A stretch of DNA of 45,439 bases from Candidatus Bathyarchaeota archaeon (GTDB lineage: Archaea > Thermoproteota > Bathyarchaeia > TCS64), in assembly GCA_016783485.1 (NCBI GenBank), contig JADHWM010000006.1, positions 1 to 45,439 of the forward strand. Reading direction: 5' to 3'. The translations under genes and the position numbers were made by a program. Below the pieces are notes generated by a model. That model saw nothing but the letters and a program-made list of their open reading frames with translations. It ran no database searches and was not told the DNA's origin. Below, in pieces: positions 27,381 through 36,605 of the stretch (position 1 is the first letter of the stretch; each line of letters opens with the position of its first letter).

Positions 27381-28903
27381 CCGTCGGATACACGTACAGC
27401 GGTACCGGGGAGTACCGGGTCGACGAGATCACCGTGATCCTCGTCAGGGGCAAGGAGCTCGCGAAGGGGGACCTCGTCTACGTCGAGCACCCCAAGAATG
27501 GCTCTCCGGTGGTCTATCAGGTGACCGGGGTTCACCCCCACAGGAGGGTCCGGGAGTACGAGGAGGCTCTTCTCCAGGAGGGGAGGGTCTTGGGGGACCC
27601 GGAGGGCACCACGATCCACGCCCGGGCCTACCAGTGGGGGTGGCTCGATGAGGCCGGGAGCCTCAGGCCCCTCAGGCACCCCATAAGCCCGAATACCCCC
27701 GTCCGCATCGCGGAGAGGGAGGTCATCGCCAGGTTCACGAAGCCCAACGGCGAGTGGAAACTCCTCCTGGGCACCGACCCGAGCACCGACCTCGACGTCG
27801 AGCTAGGGGTTTATCCCCTGATCCGGCAGAGCGCTCTCATCTGCGGGGCGGTCGGGACCGGGAAGACGACAACCGCGGTCTCCATGGTCGCAAGGGCCGC
27901 CAGCCTGAATCCCCCTGTCCGGTTCTTCGTGGTGGACAAGGACGGGGAGTACTCGAGCCTCATCGAGCGTCTCGGCATCGACAGGGTTCTCAAGGTCCCG
28001 TGGATGCGCTTCTTCCAGCCCTCGGATATCCCCTGGGAGGACTATCTCGCCGAGTTCGGATGGCAGAAGACATGGTGGAACGCCAAGATACTGGTCAAGG
28101 CGTTGAAGGTCCTCTACGCTCAGGCCTCACCGGTCACGAAGCATAACCTGAGGAAGGCGGTGGAGTACGTGGGGGCGGAGTCCCTCGGGTTCAACAAGAA
28201 GGCGGACGAGTTCGAGCAGTACCGACAGCAGGTGATGAACGCCATCACGGGCTCCCGGCTGATACCGGACGGAGACCTGATGCCCCTCGACCCTGTGGAC
28301 CTCCTCAAGGATCGCCATGTCGTCATCATGGACATCTCCACCGGCAAGGACACATGGTCCCAGAAGCATCTAGTCGTCGCCCAGGTCCTCCGGAGGATCT
28401 TCGGGGAGGCCCTGGAGAACCGGAGGTTCGGGTGCGTCGTGGTCCTCGAGGAGGCGATGTACTACGCTCCCCAGCGGGGGGTCTTCGACCTCGGGGACAA
28501 GGACGCCCGGGGGAAGCTCCTGGGAGTCGTGAAGGAGATCGCCACCAACGGCGGACGGAACGGAGTGGGCCTCTGGATCGTCACTCAGCGCCTCGCTACG
28601 GTGGACAAGACCGTGGTGACACAGTGCGCGAACAACATCATCTGCCACAGCCTCGAGGATCTGGACAGGCAGCGCCTCGCCGAGATCGTGGGGGACGAGT
28701 TCAGCCGTCTCATCGGGGACCTCCCCCAGGGAGAGGCTATCGTGAAGGGGACGGCCCTCAAATGCCGTTTCCCCATATGGGTCAAGGTCCTCCCCGAGGT
28801 CTACCCGGCCTCGGCGACAACGACCCCCATGAGCAGGTTCGTCCACATGGAACTCGCATCCCAGGGCGAGGCCCCCCAGCCTCAGATAGCCCTGGACGAC
28901 TGA
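27365..28903 (+). CDS. herA: HerA-like DUF87 ATPase/helicase
   Basis: HAS-barrel-like N-term, Walker A LICGAVGTGKTTT, Walker B CVVVLEEAMYYAP, VGLWIVTQRLATVDKTVVTQCANNIICHSLEDLDRQ. ATG at 27377 (ATGA overlap with nurA stop) is an alternative start. Confidence 0.9.
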   Translation: MDGSMTVGYTYSGTGEYRVDEITVILVRGKELAKGDLVYVEHPKNGSPVVYQVTGVHPHRRVREYEEALLQEGRVLGDPEGTTIHARAYQWGWLDEAGSLRPLRHPISPNTPVRIAEREVIARFTKPNGEWKLLLGTDPSTDLDVELGVYPLIRQSALICGAVGTGKTTTAVSMVARAASLNPPVRFFVVDKDGEYSSLIERLGIDRVLKVPWMRFFQPSDIPWEDYLAEFGWQKTWWNAKILVKALKVLYAQASPVTKHNLRKAVEYVGAESLGFNKKADEFEQYRQQVMNAITGSRLIPDGDLMPLDPVDLLKDRHVVIMDISTGKDTWSQKHLVVAQVLRRIFGEALENRRFGCVVVLEEAMYYAPQRGVFDLGDKDARGKLLGVVKEIATNGGRNGVGLWIVTQRLATVDKTVVTQCANNIICHSLEDLDRQRLAEIVGDEFSRLIGDLPQGEAIVKGTALKCRFPIWVKVLPEVYPASATTTPMSRFVHMELASQGEAPQPQIALDD

Positions 28904-28906
28904 GGC

Positions 28907-29590
28907 CTATTCCCTGAGGGCTTTCTCCAACGCCTTCTCGGCGATCTTCCCCGCCACATGGATCGGTGAATCCCCGAAAAAGCGGTCCACCTTTCTAGAG
29001 GCGAGGCAGGGATAGATCTGGACAAGGGTGCCAGCGCGGGGCTTCGCATCACCGACTTTGGTGCCCGGGAGCTTCTCCGCCATGTAGTGAGTGGAGCCGC
29101 AGGGTGCGCCCCTCAGGACGTCGACGCACTGAACCTTCCCGTCGACCACCTCGACCTCCAGCCCGGGGGCGCCAAATAGCTCCGCGAAAGCGTCGATCTG
29201 GGGCACCCCCACGGGTGTGAGAGCACAGAATGTTCGGGGGAAAACGATTTCCACGTCCATCTCCTCGACATAGCCCCCGATCTGCCGTTCCAGCCCACGA
29301 GGGAGCCATTCATAGTCGTCCACCGGGGCGATTACAGCCCCGACTTTGAGCTTTTCCAGAATGCTGGGTATAAGGGTGAATGCTGATGGGCTCTCCCCCA
29401 TGAAAAGGACGAGGTCCCAGCTCCCTCCTAAGCCCATGTCCTCGACGATCCCCTCGGGATCATCGATCATCACCGGCAGACCCCCGGGTATCACCGATTC
29501 CTCGATCACCCAGTCCTGCGGCGCACGACGCCTCAGGTTCAACAGGATCCGCTCCCCGTAGGCACCCTGGGTGAAGACGATGAGCCTCAT
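28907..29590 (-). CDS. DUF166 family protein
   Basis: CDVLRGAPCGSTHYMAEKL and PIHVAGKIAEKALEKAL match the archaeal DUF166 pattern. Confidence 0.8.
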   Translation of the reverse strand: MRLIVFTQGAYGERILLNLRRRAPQDWVIEESVIPGGLPVMIDDPEGIVEDMGLGGSWDLVLFMGESPSAFTLIPSILEKLKVGAVIAPVDDYEWLPRGLERQIGGYVEEMDVEIVFPRTFCALTPVGVPQIDAFAELFGAPGLEVEVVDGKVQCVDVLRGAPCGSTHYMAEKLPGTKVGDAKPRAGTLVQIYPCLASRKVDRFFGDSPIHVAGKIAEKALEKALRE

Positions 29591-29669
29591 ATCAAACCCT
29601 CAGGGTCCTAGAGATCAAGGCGTTATAAACCCTCTGCGAGGGGGGACCATATTAAATCGGTCGAGCACC

Positions 29670-30113
29670 ATGATCCTGGACATGAGTGGGAGGCGCCTCT
29701 ACCCCGATAAGCCCATGGTGGGCGTCGGAGTCCTGATCCAGAAAGACGATCGGTATCTGCTGATCAAAAGGGCGGCGGAGCCCGACGCGGGCCTCTGGTC
29801 TGTCCCAGGGGGAATGGTGGAGCTGGGGGAGAGGGCGAAGGAGGCCGCCAAGAGGGAGGCACTGGAGGAGACGGGGCTCGAGGTGGAAATCGTGGGGGTT
29901 CTCGGGGTCGTCGACAAGATCGTCGAAGGAGACGGGAAAAGGATCAAGTTTCACTTCGTCATCGTCGACTATCTGGCCAACCCCGTGGGAGGCTCGTTGG
30001 AGGCGTCCTCGGACGCCCTGGATGCGAGGTGGGTCAAGCCCGCAGACTTTCATGACTACGAGATGTCTCCTACCCTCGTTGTTCTCCTGAAGAGGATCGG
30101 CCTCTACCCCTAA
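29670..30113 (+). CDS. NUDIX hydrolase
   Basis: Nudix box in GGMVELGERAKEAAKREALEETGLEVEIVGV; ATG at 29670 (or 29682). Confidence 0.94.
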   Translation: MILDMSGRRLYPDKPMVGVGVLIQKDDRYLLIKRAAEPDAGLWSVPGGMVELGERAKEAAKREALEETGLEVEIVGVLGVVDKIVEGDGKRIKFHFVIVDYLANPVGGSLEASSDALDARWVKPADFHDYEMSPTLVVLLKRIGLYP

Positions 30114-30129
30114 CCGGGGAGGCCCCTAT

Positions 30130-31335
30130 CTATCCCTTCACTCCGCAGATCTTGCACGCCAGCCATGCGTATACTTTGATGGATTCGAGATACTCGTCGA
30201 CCCTGACGTGGTCATGGCTGGTGTGGGCGAACCTTTCCTCTCCCGGTCCGAAACCTATCACCGGGGTCCCCTCCCAGGCGTAGAACTTGCCGTCGGTACC
30301 GAAGGTCCAGACCTTGGTCTCCGTCTCATGTCCGAGGGCTTCAGATACGGCTTCCTTCGCCTCCTGGACAATGGGGTGTTCCTCAGGATCCGTGTAGAAG
30401 CCGGTGAAGCTCCTCTCTGTACCCGGGCGCCTCGTGGTCACCACCTCGGCCTCGAGCTCTGGATCCACCTCCTTCATCGAGGCGATCAACCCTTCCAGAT
30501 CCTCCACCAGAGCGCCGACGGAGTAGTCCGGATTGTTCCTGCAGTCGATGTGGAATCTGCACTCCTCGGGCACCACGTTGGAGGTGTCGGGCTTCACAGA
30601 GATCCGGGTGATCGCGATGGAGGTCCTCCCGTAGAGGGGATGGTCGGGGAGCCTCGGGATGAGATCCGCCCTTATCTTGGAGATGATCTCCGCTGCCTTG
30701 TAGAGGGCGTTGACGCCTCGTTCCGGGGCGCTCGCGTGGCAGCTCCTCCCCTTAACCACGACGTCTGCTCTCACTCCGCCCCGGTGCCCCAGGGCGACCT
30801 TCATCTCGGTCGCCTCCCCGATCACCACGAGGTCTGAGGTGAATCCGCTCTCCTCGATCGTGGCCTGGGTCCCGGCTCCTCCCACCTCCTCGAGGGCGAC
30901 GGCGGCGACCTTGAAATCCCCTTCGAGCTGGATGCCGAGGTCCTTGATGACCTTCCCCGCCATCACCATGGCGGCGAGGGCCCCCTTCATATCCGAGGCG
31001 GCCCTGCCGTAGACCACCTCCCCCTCGACTCCGAACGCCGATCCGTCCATCAGCCTAGCGGAGTACGGCTCATCCATGTCCCCCGGGGGGACGTGGTCGA
31101 GGTGGCCGTTGAACAGGATGCTCCTGCCCGCTCCCGCCCCTCTGATCGTGCCCATGACGTCGCCGAGACGGTCCACATTCACATCGTCGAAGCCCGAGGC
31201 CTTCATCTCCTCGGCGGTGACCTTGGCAGCTTCCCCTTCTTCACTGCTCGGGCTGGGGGTCTGGATCAGCCTCTGGAGGAAAGAGATGGCGTATCCCCGG
31301 TTCTCCTCGACCATCCTCGAGATATCATTCAACAT
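30130..31335 (-). CDS. M20 family peptidase/deacylase (ArgE/DapE/ACY1-like)
   Basis: SILFNGHLDHVPPGD, VYGRAASDMKGALAAMVMAGKVI, VALEEVGGAGTQATI; ATG at 31335 preferred. Confidence 0.94.
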   Translation of the reverse strand: MLNDISRMVEENRGYAISFLQRLIQTPSPSSEEGEAAKVTAEEMKASGFDDVNVDRLGDVMGTIRGAGAGRSILFNGHLDHVPPGDMDEPYSARLMDGSAFGVEGEVVYGRAASDMKGALAAMVMAGKVIKDLGIQLEGDFKVAAVALEEVGGAGTQATIEESGFTSDLVVIGEATEMKVALGHRGGVRADVVVKGRSCHASAPERGVNALYKAAEIISKIRADLIPRLPDHPLYGRTSIAITRISVKPDTSNVVPEECRFHIDCRNNPDYSVGALVEDLEGLIASMKEVDPELEAEVVTTRRPGTERSFTGFYTDPEEHPIVQEAKEAVSEALGHETETKVWTFGTDGKFYAWEGTPVIGFGPGEERFAHTSHDHVRVDEYLESIKVYAWLACKICGVKG

Positions 31336-31452
31336 GACCTTCAAGTCTCCTCGTTCAGATTTAAAGAAATACCCTCCTCGGAAGCTTAAAGCGATAAATA
31401 GGTGTTTTTGCATTATCTCTATCCCTCAAGGAAGAGGAAAGTGTGACCAAAA

Positions 31453-32484
31453 ATGGGGAGAAGATTATTGATCGCCCTCGGGGGCAACGCCATCAAGCGG
31501 AGGACCGAGGAGGGGACCACGGCTCAGCAGCTGAGCAACGTCGCGATCACTTGTGAGCAGATCGTTAAGCTTATCGAGAGGCAGGGTGAGGGGGACCGGA
31601 TCGCCATCACCCACGGGAACGGGCCCCAGGTGGGCAACCTCTTGGTACAGCAGGAGGCCGGATCTGGCATCGTCCCCGCGCAGGCCTTCGATGTGGTGGG
31701 CTCCATGAGTCAGGGTCAGATCGGCTACATGTTCCAGCAGACCCTCCAGAACTATCTCAAGAAAGCGGGCGGCGACGCTGCGGATGTCCCGGTGGTTGCG
31801 GTGGTCAACCAGGTCCTGGTGAGCCCCGACGACCCCGAGTTCCTCGACCCTACTAAGCCCATCGGCAACTTCTTCTCCCGGGAGGAGGCGGAGGAGCTCG
31901 CCCGGACCCAGGGATATGTCATCGACCCCCCGGCCGGGGAGGAATATCGCGAGGAGAAAAGGACGGGCTTCGTCATCAAGCGAGTGCTCCCCGAGGGCTC
32001 GAGCCCCAAACCCTACAGGAGGGTGGTCCCGTCCCCCGATCCTATCGCTAACGTAGAGGGGGGAACTATCAGGAGCCTCGTAGATCAGGGCGTCGTTGTC
32101 ATCGCGTCGGGAGGCGGCGGCATCCCGGTCATGAAGGAGAACGACAACGGCGAGCTCAAGGGTGTGTTCGCGGTCATCGACAAGGACAAGGCCGGGGAGA
32201 GGATGGCCGAGGCCATCGATGCCACCGACTTCCTCGTCCTCACAGATGTGGAGCACGCGATGCTCAACTACGGGAAACCCGACCAGGAGCCCGTGGGGGA
32301 GGTCGGCCTCGAGGAGGCGGAGAGGCTCCTCGCCGAGGGCCACTTCCTCCGGGGGAGCATGGGCCCCAAGGTGGAGGCCTGCATCCGCTTCGTCAAGTGG
32401 GGGGGAAGGAGGGCCACCATCACTTCCCTGGACAACGCCGTGGACGCCATCGACGGGAAGACAGGCACCCACATCGTCCCCTGA
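31453..32484 (+). CDS. arcC: Carbamate kinase
   Basis: LLIALGGNAIKRR, ITHGNGPQVGNLLVQQEA, VVASGGGGIPV-like VVIASGGGGIPVMKE, GSMGPKVEACIRFVKWGGRRATITSLDNA. Confidence 0.96.
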   Translation: MGRRLLIALGGNAIKRRTEEGTTAQQLSNVAITCEQIVKLIERQGEGDRIAITHGNGPQVGNLLVQQEAGSGIVPAQAFDVVGSMSQGQIGYMFQQTLQNYLKKAGGDAADVPVVAVVNQVLVSPDDPEFLDPTKPIGNFFSREEAEELARTQGYVIDPPAGEEYREEKRTGFVIKRVLPEGSSPKPYRRVVPSPDPIANVEGGTIRSLVDQGVVVIASGGGGIPVMKENDNGELKGVFAVIDKDKAGERMAEAIDATDFLVLTDVEHAMLNYGKPDQEPVGEVGLEEAERLLAEGHFLRGSMGPKVEACIRFVKWGGRRATITSLDNAVDAIDGKTGTHIVP

Positions 32485-32549
32485 TCCTCCCTTTGCTTTC
32501 TCTCAAATTTTTTATATCGTTAATGCAGGGACCTTCTAGTGATGCGTTC

Positions 32550-33479
32550 ATGGTAAACGCTGAGACGTTCAAGGGACGAAACATCATCTCCATGAGGGAG
32601 TTCGATCGCGCCGAGATCGACTTCGTCCTCGACACGGCCGACGATATGGTCAAGCTGGAGCAGGAGAGATCCGACCTCCTCAAGGGGAAGGTCCTGGCGG
32701 CCTTATTCTTCGAGCCCAGCACAAGGACCCGGCTCAGCTTCGAGTCCGCCATGAACAGGCTGGGCGGGAGCGTGATAGGCTTCGCGACCCCCGCGGGCTC
32801 CTCGGTTGAGAAAGGGGAGTCCCTCGCCGACACCATCAGGACCGTGAGCCAGTACTCGGATATCATCGCGATGCGCCACCCCGACGAGGAGTCCTCGAGG
32901 ATGGCTGCCAAAGTGGCCTCGGTCCCGGTGATAAACGGGGGCTCGGGCCCCTGGGAGCACCCAACCCAGGCCCTCCTCGACCTCCACACCATCAGGACGG
33001 CGAAGGGGACCATCGACGGCCTCAACATCGCCCTCGCGGGGGACCTCAAGTTCGGCCGGACCACCCACAGCCTCGCCGTAGCCCTCAGGAACTTCGACGT
33101 CAAATGCCACTTCGTTTCCCCCGACTCCCTCAAGATGAGGCAGGACGTTATCGACGACGTCGAGGGGAAGCTGGACTACACCGAGACCGAGGACCTGAAG
33201 TCCATACTGCCCGAGATGGATATCGTTTACGCCACGAGGATCCAGAAGGAACGGTTCTCCGACCCCGCGGACTATGAGAGGCTCAAGGACGCCTACCTCA
33301 TCGACAAGGAGTTCCTTAGGGGCGCCAAGGAGGACATGAAGCTGATGCACCCTCTCCCTAGGATCAACGAGATCTCCACCGACGTCGACGACACGCCTCA
33401 CGCCCTCTACTTCAAGCAGATGAGGCACGGGATCTATCTCAGGATGGCCCTACTAGCCCTGGTGCTGGGAGCGGTCTAG
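32550..33479 (+). CDS. pyrB: Aspartate carbamoyltransferase catalytic subunit
   Basis: FFEPSTRTRLSFESAMNRLGG, GGSGPWEHPTQALLDLHTI, ALAGDLKFGRTTHSLA, MHPLPRINEISTDVDDTPHALYFKQ. TATA-like 'attttttatatcg' upstream favours 32550 over 32523. Confidence 0.96.
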   Translation: MVNAETFKGRNIISMREFDRAEIDFVLDTADDMVKLEQERSDLLKGKVLAALFFEPSTRTRLSFESAMNRLGGSVIGFATPAGSSVEKGESLADTIRTVSQYSDIIAMRHPDEESSRMAAKVASVPVINGGSGPWEHPTQALLDLHTIRTAKGTIDGLNIALAGDLKFGRTTHSLAVALRNFDVKCHFVSPDSLKMRQDVIDDVEGKLDYTETEDLKSILPEMDIVYATRIQKERFSDPADYERLKDAYLIDKEFLRGAKEDMKLMHPLPRINEISTDVDDTPHALYFKQMRHGIYLRMALLALVLGAV

Positions 33480-34117
33480 GGCGTCTCTCCGAGGAAGAGG
33501 CTCCTTATCCTTTGCCATCGCCCCTCCTCCTCTTTGTTGCGTCGTATCCTGATCTCGTTCTCGAAGGCCTCGGGGACGCAGTACAGGTAGATCTTGTGGG
33601 ACCCTATGGTGTAGTGGGGGGGCTCCGAGGATTTATCGGTGGCCCAATTGTGGATCGGAAAGTCATGGCTCACGACCCTGGCTCCATCCCCGAGTTCCTC
33701 CTCGAGCTTGGGCCTGAGCTTAGAGTTGCCCGAGGTGGTGAGATACATCGTCACGACGGAAGCCAGGGAGAGATCCACCTCGAAAAAGTTGGCGTTCACG
33801 ACCTCGATCCTGTTCTCAAGGCCACTGTTCTCGATCTTCTCACGTAGGGGCTCCACCATCGAGGGATTGATGTCGTAACCGACGGCTCGCTCGGCCTCGA
33901 ACTCCTCGATGGCCATGAAGAGGATCCTGCCGTCCCCGCAGCCCAGGTCGTAGACAACGTCGTCGACGCCCACCCCTGCGAGCTTCAGCATCCTCCGGAC
34001 CACGTTGACGGGAGTCGGGACAAAAGGCGCCACACTTTGGGGGACATCCCCCCAACTGAGGAAAGGGTTATCCCGTCTCAGGCTCGAGAACCCGTCCTCT
34101 CGCCAACTCCCCGGCAT
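33476..34117 (-). CDS. SAM-dependent class I methyltransferase
   Basis: VDDVVYDLGCGDGRILFMAIEEFEAERAVGYDINPSMV motif I; FVPTPVNVVRRMLKLAGV upstream. Confidence 0.88.
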   Translation of the reverse strand: MPGSWREDGFSSLRRDNPFLSWGDVPQSVAPFVPTPVNVVRRMLKLAGVGVDDVVYDLGCGDGRILFMAIEEFEAERAVGYDINPSMVEPLREKIENSGLENRIEVVNANFFEVDLSLASVVTMYLTTSGNSKLRPKLEEELGDGARVVSHDFPIHNWATDKSSEPPHYTIGSHKIYLYCVPEAFENEIRIRRNKEEEGRWQRIRSLFLGETP

Positions 34118-34208
34118 CAGTCTATCCTCCTCAGCGGGTGGTATAATATGTTTCCCAAATGAGCGTAACTCTCAAATGGGCGGCCCCCGTGATCCATCAT
34201 GGTTTTCA

Positions 34209-34691
34209 ATGGATCTCAAAGCCGTGAAGATGGAGACCCCCGAGGGGTGCAACCTCATCCTGGGCCAGAGCCACTTCATCAAGACCGTGGAGGACCTCTA
34301 CGAGGCGATGACCACCTCGACCCCCACGGTAAAGTTTGGCCTCGCCTTCTGCGAGTCCTCCGGGGATCGCCTCGTCCGGGTGGAAGGCAATGACGAGGGG
34401 CTCAAGGAGGCCGCGGCGGGCAACGCCCTGAGGCTCGGATGCGGCCACTCCTTCGTGATACTGATGAGGGACGCCTTCCCCATCAACGTCCTGAACCAGA
34501 TCAAGGTGGTCCCCGAGGTCTGCACCATCTACGCCGCCACGGCGAACCCCCTGGAGGTCGTGGTGGCTGAGACGGAGCAGGGTAGAGGGATACTCGGGGT
34601 CATCGACGGCCATCCACCTCTGGGTGTCGAGGACGAGGAAGCGGTGCGTTGGAGGAAGGAGATCCTCCGGAAGTTCGGGTATAAAACCTAG
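34209..34691 (+). CDS. Adenosine-specific kinase (DUF355) family protein
   Basis: NLILGQSHFIKTVEDLYEAM, GLAFCESSGDRLVRVEGND, NVLNQIKVVPEVCTIYAATANPLEVVVAETEQGRGILGVIDG; ATG at 34209. Confidence 0.92.
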   Translation: MDLKAVKMETPEGCNLILGQSHFIKTVEDLYEAMTTSTPTVKFGLAFCESSGDRLVRVEGNDEGLKEAAAGNALRLGCGHSFVILMRDAFPINVLNQIKVVPEVCTIYAATANPLEVVVAETEQGRGILGVIDGHPPLGVEDEEAVRWRKEILRKFGYKT

Positions 34692-35407
34692 CTCCGGGGG
34701 CTCAGCAGCTTTTCGAGGACGGACGGGATCTCCTCGATCTCGAGTTCCCCGCTTGTCTCCTTGAGCTTCCCCACCGTGGAGTACCTCTCGATGATGGGGA
34801 AGGTCTGCCTCTCGTAGACCTCGAACCTACGCCGTATGATATCCTCTTTGTCGTCCTCACGCTGGATGAGCTTGCCCCCGCATTCATCGCAGACCCCCTC
34901 CACCTTGGGCATGATGTCCTTGAGATGGTAGATCGCCCCGCACTTCGAGCATATCCTCCGGAGGGAGAGCCTGACCACGATGGCCTCCGGTCTCGCCGAG
35001 ACCGCGACAACGTAGTCGATCTTGGCGTCCAGTCTCTTGAGGATCCTGTCGAGGGCGATCGCCTGATTCATGCTCCGTGGGAAGCCGTCCAGAACGAAGC
35101 CTTTTCCCACGTCGGGCCTGCTGAGGCGCTCCTCCACGATCGTGATGACTATGTTATCGGGGACCAGCTCTCCCCGATTCATGTATCCCTCGGCGACGAG
35201 GCCCTCCTCGGTCTCGTTGAAGGCCGCCTCTCTCAGCATGTCGCCGGCTGTTATCACCGGGATATCAAACATCTTTCCGATGATCCTCGCCCTGATACCC
35301 TTGCCGGAGCCCGGGGGGCCCATCACGATAATCCGCGTATATAATCCTCCCGAGGTACTGGATCGGGGAGTGCCGTACACGTTATAACTATTTCGCCTAT
35401 TCCTCAT
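34688..35407 (-). CDS. adk: Adenylate kinase (zinc LID type)
   Basis: IIVMGPPGSGKGIRARIIGKMFDIPVITAGDMLREA, GFVLDGFPRSMNQAIAL, Cys4 LID CSKCGAIYHLKDIMPKVEGVCDECGG. Start position uncertain. Confidence 0.93.
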   Translation of the reverse strand: MRNRRNSYNVYGTPRSSTSGGLYTRIIVMGPPGSGKGIRARIIGKMFDIPVITAGDMLREAAFNETEEGLVAEGYMNRGELVPDNIVITIVEERLSRPDVGKGFVLDGFPRSMNQAIALDRILKRLDAKIDYVVAVSARPEAIVVRLSLRRICSKCGAIYHLKDIMPKVEGVCDECGGKLIQREDDKEDIIRRRFEVYERQTFPIIERYSTVGKLKETSGELEIEEIPSVLEKLLSPRS

Positions 35408-35448
35408 GGCTTTAATACGATGGACCTTCACATTCTACGGGTGACACC

Positions 35449-35676
35449 TTGGAGCCCAACTATCAGTCTTTCACGATCCTCGGCCTCATCCTGATCGTCT
35501 CCGGGCTGCTGCTGGTCCTGCTCCCCTTTCTGGCCCGTTATCTCCCGAGTCTCGACCAGGTGCCATGGTTCCTGATCTGGGTCTACAGGAGGGACGGCTT
35601 CTACTTCGTGACGTCCCCTCTCCTGATCCTTCTCTCCCTGCTATCCCTGATCGCACAATTGTACGGGAGGAGATGA
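35449..35676 (+). CDS. Small two-TM membrane protein (DUF2905-like)
   Basis: LGLILIVSGLLLVLLPFLARYLPS...VPWFLIWVYRRDGFYFVTSPLLILLSLLSLIAQL. Confidence 0.62.
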   Translation: MEPNYQSFTILGLILIVSGLLLVLLPFLARYLPSLDQVPWFLIWVYRRDGFYFVTSPLLILLSLLSLIAQLYGRR

Positions 35677-35681
35677 CGGGG

Positions 35682-36605
35682 CTACTCGATGAGGCTCTCC
35701 ATGCATTGAAGCATCAGTAGCCTGAGCCCCTCGAAACGCGGAGCGATGCCCTCCAGGATATCTAACCTGTCCATCTCCTGGAGCGCGACTCGGCAGGCGT
35801 TGCTATCGGTGAACCGGCCCAATCTCTGGAACGTCTCCTTAAGGGTTTTAATCTCTTCCACGTCAACCGGGCCTCCGATACTCTCGGCGAGATACAGGTC
35901 CCAGAGCAGGAGGTAGGATTTCACGAAGACCTCGTGGAGCTCCAGGTCGAAGCTCTCTATCCCTTCATAATGGGCGAGCCTCTCCGCGTCCCTGTGAGCT
36001 ACGGAGAGGATAGCGTAAGCCTCCTCCTTGATCTCTTCGGCCTTCCTCTCCGTGACGGCAGAGAAGAGGCCCCGGACGTCCATGGTGACGGGGGCTACTA
36101 CTCCGAGGGACTCCATCTCTATCACGACGCTCTCCGCCTCGGCGATGCTACTCGACATAAGCTCCCATCTCGGCTCCCCGTGGAGCGCTGCGAGGATCTG
36201 GAAGATCTGATCCACTATCTCGAGGACCAGGCTTATGTGGTGGACATGGGACTCCCGCTCACTCCTCCTCGCGGCCTCCTCCCGCTCAGCGGCCTCCCTC
36301 CGTTTCTCGATGTCTGCATCGATCTTGGCCTTAATCGCCTCGAGGCCACTCATGTCCTCGGAGAAGAAGAGGGCCTCAAGGCTTTCCTCGCTCTCCTGGT
36401 ACTCGATCTTGATCCGGATCATGCTCCTGAAGGGGGGCTGCTTCTCCTCGATGGAGGTGGATATGGCCTCGGAGAGGGTGATCCCCATGACCTCCTCGAG
36501 CCTCTTGCTGAAGACGCCTTTCTCCTCCTTGATGACGATCCTGTCTTCCTCTATCTCGAGGGTCCCAGTCTTCCCCCTGGCCAATCTTCCCCTGATCCCG
36601 GGCAT
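35682..36605 (-). CDS. Conserved-looking hypothetical: possible PH-like N-terminal domain plus alpha-helical C-terminus (tubulin-locus component)
   Basis: MPGIRGRLARGKTGTLEIEEDRIVIKEEKGVFSKRLEEVMGITLSEAI...IRIKIEYQESEESLEALFFSEDMSGLEAIKAKIDADIEKRR; ATG overlaps stop of the upstream gene (ATGA at 36602-36605). ORF-track extension to 36959 lies in an alternate frame of the upstream gene. Confidence 0.75.
   Translation of the reverse strand: MPGIRGRLARGKTGTLEIEEDRIVIKEEKGVFSKRLEEVMGITLSEAISTSIEEKQPPFRSMIRIKIEYQESEESLEALFFSEDMSGLEAIKAKIDADIEKRREAAEREEAARRSERESHVHHISLVLEIVDQIFQILAALHGEPRWELMSSSIAEAESVVIEMESLGVVAPVTMDVRGLFSAVTERKAEEIKEEAYAILSVAHRDAERLAHYEGIESFDLELHEVFVKSYLLLWDLYLAESIGGPVDVEEIKTLKETFQRLGRFTDSNACRVALQEMDRLDILEGIAPRFEGLRLLMLQCMESLIE

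Noticed and set aside
26316-28903. Calling NurA-HerA an anti-phage defence island
   Set aside because: No transposase, toxin or other defence gene nearby, and archaeal NurA-HerA is usually a repair module; kept only as a hypothesis.
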